Part shown: positions 60,809 to 64,000 of the stretch, piece by piece
Numbering within the stretch: the stretch's first letter is position 1
Layout: the number at the start of each line of letters is the position of its first letter
From: Ciborinia camelliae
Lineage: Eukaryota > Ascomycota > Leotiomycetes > Helotiales > Sclerotiniaceae
Length of the DNA stretch: 64,000 bases
Assembly (NCBI GenBank): GCA_025890175.1
Contig: JANPYM010000017.1
Location: 480,659-544,658, forward strand
Reading direction: 5' to 3'
Program-made: the position numbers and the translations under genes
The notes under the pieces: model-generated
What the model was told of the DNA's origin: nothing
What the model saw: only the letters and a program-made list of their open reading frames with translations
The model's database searches: none

Positions 60809-61442
60809 TCATTCCTCCGTATTATCCTCCTCAATCCTCCCCTCCTCTTTCTTCGCCTCCCCCTCCTCTTTCTTCACCTCCCCCTCCGCCATCTTCACCT
60901 CCCCCTCCACCATCTTCACCTCCCCTTCCACAACCATCTCATCACCCACCCCAGCCTCCCCTCCCCCTCCCCCCCCCACCAATCTTCGGCAACCTAACCC
61001 AAGGCCCATGAACGGCCCCCGTCCCCATCCCCGCCAACAACCCCAACCCCGTCATCGGCACGCTCGCCACGCCACCCACCAGCGTCCCGACCAGCGTCCC
61101 GACCCCCACCCCGACCCCCGCTCCAATCCCCGCACCCCCCGCTCCACCCTGCCACACGCCACTCTGCAACCTCCGTGCAATTTTCAATTCCGCATGTGCC
61201 TTCTTCTCCAATTTCTGAGCCTCTTCTATGAGCTTCGCCTTTTGTTCTTGCGCATCTTCCGAATCGGGGAGCGCGGATGCTTTTTCACGAGCCAGAGATG
61301 CGTTTTCGCTGGCTTCTTGCGCGGCTTTTATCTTTTCGTTGATTTGGGAAATTACTTTTTCTTGCGTGCTGGGACGACCCTCCGCATCTTGGGGTTGGGA
61401 TTCGAGTTTTTCTGTCATGCTGGATTTGAGTGATTGGAACAT
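60809..61442 (-). CDS. Glycine-zipper protein with acidic repeat tail, frameshifted at a C-run
   Basis: The ATG at 61440-61442 opens MFQSLKSSMTEKLESQPQD. An Ala/Glu/Lys-rich helix follows, likely coiled coil (INEKIKAAQEASENASLARE, EEAQKLEKKAHAELKIARRL), then a Gly-zipper membrane-type segment (GGAGIGAGVGVGVGTLVGTL, VPMTGLGLLAGMGTGAV). As written, the frame ends at 60942 just after a run of nine G (nine C on +, about 60970-60978). Removing one base leads straight into five tandem acidic repeats (VEGEVKM, AEGEVKK, EEGEAKK) ending EEDNTEE at 60809. This makes a one-base error or slippage in the run likely. Function unknown; Gly-zippers often pack in membranes. Confidence 0.7.
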
Positions 61443-61945
61443 TTTAAGGGTTGGTTAATTGATGTGTGATGAACTAAATAAATAGTTGAGCGGGACGGTC
61501 CTTAGTTAGTGTCGTTTAGTGTATTTTCTTTTTCAATCGAGGCAAAGTAAATGACGGAAGAGTGCAATGGATCTCGATGATGGATTGATATGGAGCTTGA
61601 GCTTAAGCAGGATATAAAGTGTGGGGTAGCTGGGGTAGGAAGCTAGTCTGATAATCAATCAATGACATCATTTGGTGGGGCACAAGTTGCAGCGCCATTT
61701 GAAAGTTATACTTAGGCTTGTAGAGCTTATTTAATTAGCAGGCTATAACTTTAGCCACATCCAAAATACCTACCCACTTAGGTAGGTACTTAAAATTGAG
61801 ATGTTTGGTGGGATAGAATGAAATTGGATAAGAAAGCTTATTTCATTCCTAAAATATACTTAGTTTAAGGCATATTGGGCATATGATATTTACCAGAGTT
61901 GTCGGAATGCGAAGATATGCTGTGCTGGCAGTAAGTAGTGTATGA
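61443..61945. other. Intergenic, nothing clear
   Basis: Upstream of the glycine-zipper gene; includes CTACCCACTTAGGTAGG-type sequence near 61770-61787. No gene. Confidence 0.5.
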
Positions 61946-62125
61946 TCAAAAGAAATCGAAATCATCACCTCTATCCACAACCTCAACCTCATCCTCATCA
62001 TTCCACTGATCCTCCAATTCATCCTCACCTTCTCCCTCATCTCTACCATACTCTTCCGCTTCCTTTTCTCCCAACGCTATAATCTCATTCTCCCTTCTCT
62101 CTCTCTCCAACTCCACCTCCACCAT
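61946..62125 (-). CDS. 59-residue acidic ORF, hypothetical
   Basis: ATG at 62123-62125, stop at 61946-61948. The product is extremely acidic with a Glu/Arg helix (MVEVELERERRENEII) and an end DRGDDFDFF. It begins 35 bp after the stop of the L2HGDH gene on the same strand, right after a TAG that could be a splice acceptor, so it may be a terminal exon, a 3' UTR ORF, or a small gene. No family recognised. Confidence 0.3.
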   Translation of the reverse strand: MVEVELERERRENEIIALGEKEAEEYGRDEGEGEDELEDQWNDEDEVEVVDRGDDFDFF

Positions 62126-62159
62126 CTATCAACAACCCCGCCCAAAAGCCTGATCCAGC

Positions 62160-63568
62160 TCACCTCCCCTCAATACCCCCATACAACAACCCCTCCACGT
62201 ACTCCGCAATCGCCAAACTACTCGTCAAACCCGGACTTTCAATCCCCAAAAGATTAACCCATCCTTGATACTCCTCTTCTTTCCTGATCACAAAATCCTG
62301 AAACCCCTTCCCACTCCCCACCGCACTCAATCTCCCCAATTTCGGTCTAATCCCTGCATAATCCGGATGTAGCCCCCCAACCTTAACATCGGGGAGAAAC
62401 CTCTTAATTTGTTCTACCGCCTGCGGTAACCGTGAACTATTAACCGTCAAATCATGGGGATCATCCACCCACTCCACATCGGGTCCAAACCGAATTCGCC
62501 CCGCAATATCTAGCGTAAGATGTGTGCCGAGCCCTCCCAATCCCGGTTCCGGGGCGGGGTATATAAGATGTTTAGTCGTTGGGGTGCGAGGAGAATACGA
62601 GAAATAATTGCCCTTGGCGTAATATTGTTTGCGATGAAGTTCTGGGGGGAATATCATATTATTAATGTCACAGGCTCCTAAGCCCGCCGAATTGATAATC
62701 GTCTCCGATGTAAATGTATTTTCGTCCCCGCTGGCTTTATCCCTGACGAGAATCTCCCACCCCGAGCTCCCTTTATCACCGAGCGGTGTGATGGCAACCA
62801 CATTACTATTTAACGCGGTATCCCCCCCTTTCTCCGTAAAATCTCCATGTAAAAATTGCATATAAGAATGAGAATCCACGATTCCCGTCGTGGGACTTGC
62901 GAGAATCCCAGTTCGGGCGAGGACGTATGGTTCCTCCTTAGCAGCTTGTTCGAGCGACACAAAATGGGTAGGTACATTCTCCAGGGTTTTGGTGAATTCG
63001 TGGACTTTAACGAGTTCTTCATATTGTTGATCTGTTTGGGCGACGATCCATTTACCCATGTTTTTATGGGGAATATCGTATTCGGCACAGAGGGCATAGA
63101 GCATTTGGCGACCGCGGATGCAGAATTGGGTTTTTAGAGAACCAGTGCCATAGTAGAGACCCGCGTGGATGACCTGATTGGAAGATTGCTGGTTAGAATG
63201 AAGAAATGAAATGAGCTCTCAAGCATGTATTCTAGTGAAACAACGGTCTTCAAATAATGAATTGAAAGGAGGGACCACTGACTTCAGAATTCCTCGAACT
63301 GGTTTCCATTCCCACAGCACTGTTGCGCTCAAGGAGTAATGTGCTTGTTCCATCTCTACCAGCCAACTGCCTGGCGATTGCAAGGCCTACTGCACCTCCA
63401 CCAATAACCTTGGTGTATTAGCCATCAATTGCAAGAACATTATCGTTGGCACCATGGAAGGGTATATACAGTATGTGTAAAATCAGCCTGTCGTTGAATG
63501 GTCGTTGCAAAACTTCGTCGCTGTATTAATTTCCAGGTCAATTGACCCCGGATGGAGCTGCGAAACAT
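62160..63568 (-). CDS. L-2-hydroxyglutarate dehydrogenase-like FAD oxidoreductase, mitochondrial
   Basis: Exons 63470-63568, 63283-63408, 62160-63173; GT-AG, 412 residues. The first exon encodes an Arg/Ser-rich, acid-free presequence ([20 protein letters not shown]), a typical mitochondrial targeting peptide. Exon 2 opens with the FAD dinucleotide fold [20 protein letters not shown], then [16 protein letters not shown]. Exon 3 continues [18 protein letters not shown] and [20 protein letters not shown], then a substrate domain ([28 protein letters not shown]) and the C-terminal FAD-contact motif [19 protein letters not shown]. These match the DAO-family L2HGDH/LhgO group, which oxidises L-2-hydroxyglutarate to 2-oxoglutarate as metabolite repair. 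The ATG was chosen because it alone gives the presequence in frame. Confidence 0.92.
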
Positions 63569-64000
63569 GCTGCGCAATCTTCTGGATCATTAAGCACCTA
63601 GTTTAAGGTGTTAGACCATGAGGGCTCGCTGGGTTGTCGTTGGCGTGCTATTTCAAATGATGCAATGAGTGTGGGGGTATGCAACTGCAGGGATTCATAC
63701 GCACAAGGCTCAAAGGCAAGGCTGAGAATACAATCATCTATCTTCCAAATAAATTCAAAGTCCCGCAAGAATAGTTTTCAATGCGGTTTGAGTTATTGTT
63801 GATTATAGGAATAGGTAATATCATCGCCACGCCCTTTTTAAACCCACATCCAGCTTCCTTGCTGTCCAACCATAAACGTTCCAACGCCAAAGTTTTATAG
63901 AGCTTACAATTTGGATACTCTTGATCCGTGGAATAATTCATGACGCCTCTAGCCTGCAATCTTTCCCAAACGCAAAGAAATTTGTTAAAAGTGTTTCTTA
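63569..64000. other. Upstream of L2HGDH gene; window edge
   Basis: A minus-strand ATG at about 63939-63941 (MNYSTDQEYPNC, then GTAAGC) could start another gene, but too little can be seen. Otherwise noncoding. Confidence 0.3.

Overview
This window looks like a stretch of nuclear chromosome from a filamentous ascomycete (Pezizomycotina), probably a Leotiomycete/Helotiales relative. That placement is an inference. It rests on many short 45-110 nt GT-AG introns, AT-rich spacers full of ACCTA/TAGGTA motifs, a Zn2Cys6 regulator, a 2EXR-domain relic, MFS pumps, and strong resemblance to fungal developmental and cell-wall protein families. I saw no tRNA, rRNA, CRISPR array or intact transposon.

Layout. 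1-1270: 3' part of a GT1-type glycosyltransferase cut by the window edge. 3797-4334: broken SAM-methyltransferase. 6322-8470: 7-exon DHA2-type MFS drug/toxin pump. 9135-10358 (-): STIMATE/YPL162C-type membrane protein. 11984-12199 (-): tiny Cys-rich, metallothionein-like gene. 13517-14277 (-): SF3b p14 splicing factor, 5 exons. 15276-17211 (-): Zn2Cys6 transcription factor. 17856-18874: 2EXR pseudogene. 20587-22409: sugar-porter MFS. 23114-24864: nucleolar FKBP (Fpr4-like). 25477-28345: NDR-like AGC kinase. 29842-31050: MDR-type enoyl-reductase-like oxidoreductase. 31745-33623: sulfite-oxidase-type molybdoenzyme. 34542-36346 (-): Mob3/phocein with an acidic tail. 36761-38489: ZNG1/CobW G3E GTPase. 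42102-43762 (-), possibly to about 44630: FlbA-type RGS protein. About 44.6-56 kb: gene-poor, rich in microsatellites. 58344-59462 (-): GPI-type cell-wall protein. 60809-61442 (-): glycine-zipper protein with an apparent C-run frameshift. 62160-63568 (-): mitochondrial L-2-hydroxyglutarate dehydrogenase.

Two 10-N gaps (40066-40075 and 57814-57823) are each flanked by nearly identical sequence: 38630-40065 vs 40076-41515, and 56034-57813 vs 57824-59604. These are best read as unmerged overlapping contig ends, not real tandem duplications. In the second pair only the right-hand copy of the cell-wall gene keeps an intact frame.

The genes are mostly unrelated housekeeping, signalling and transport functions rather than a cluster. 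The left edge (glycosyltransferase, dead methyltransferase, toxin-type MFS pump) could be the remnant of a decayed secondary-metabolite locus; this is only an inference. I did not find a convincing undescribed multi-gene system. The items most worth checking are the 42-residue Cys-rich gene, a 100-codon in-frame extension after the p14 stop, a GC-AG intron plus 12-nt micro-exon in the ZNG1 gene, the interrupted FlbA 5' region, recurrent TACCTAGGTA palindromes, and a perfect 26-bp inverted repeat.
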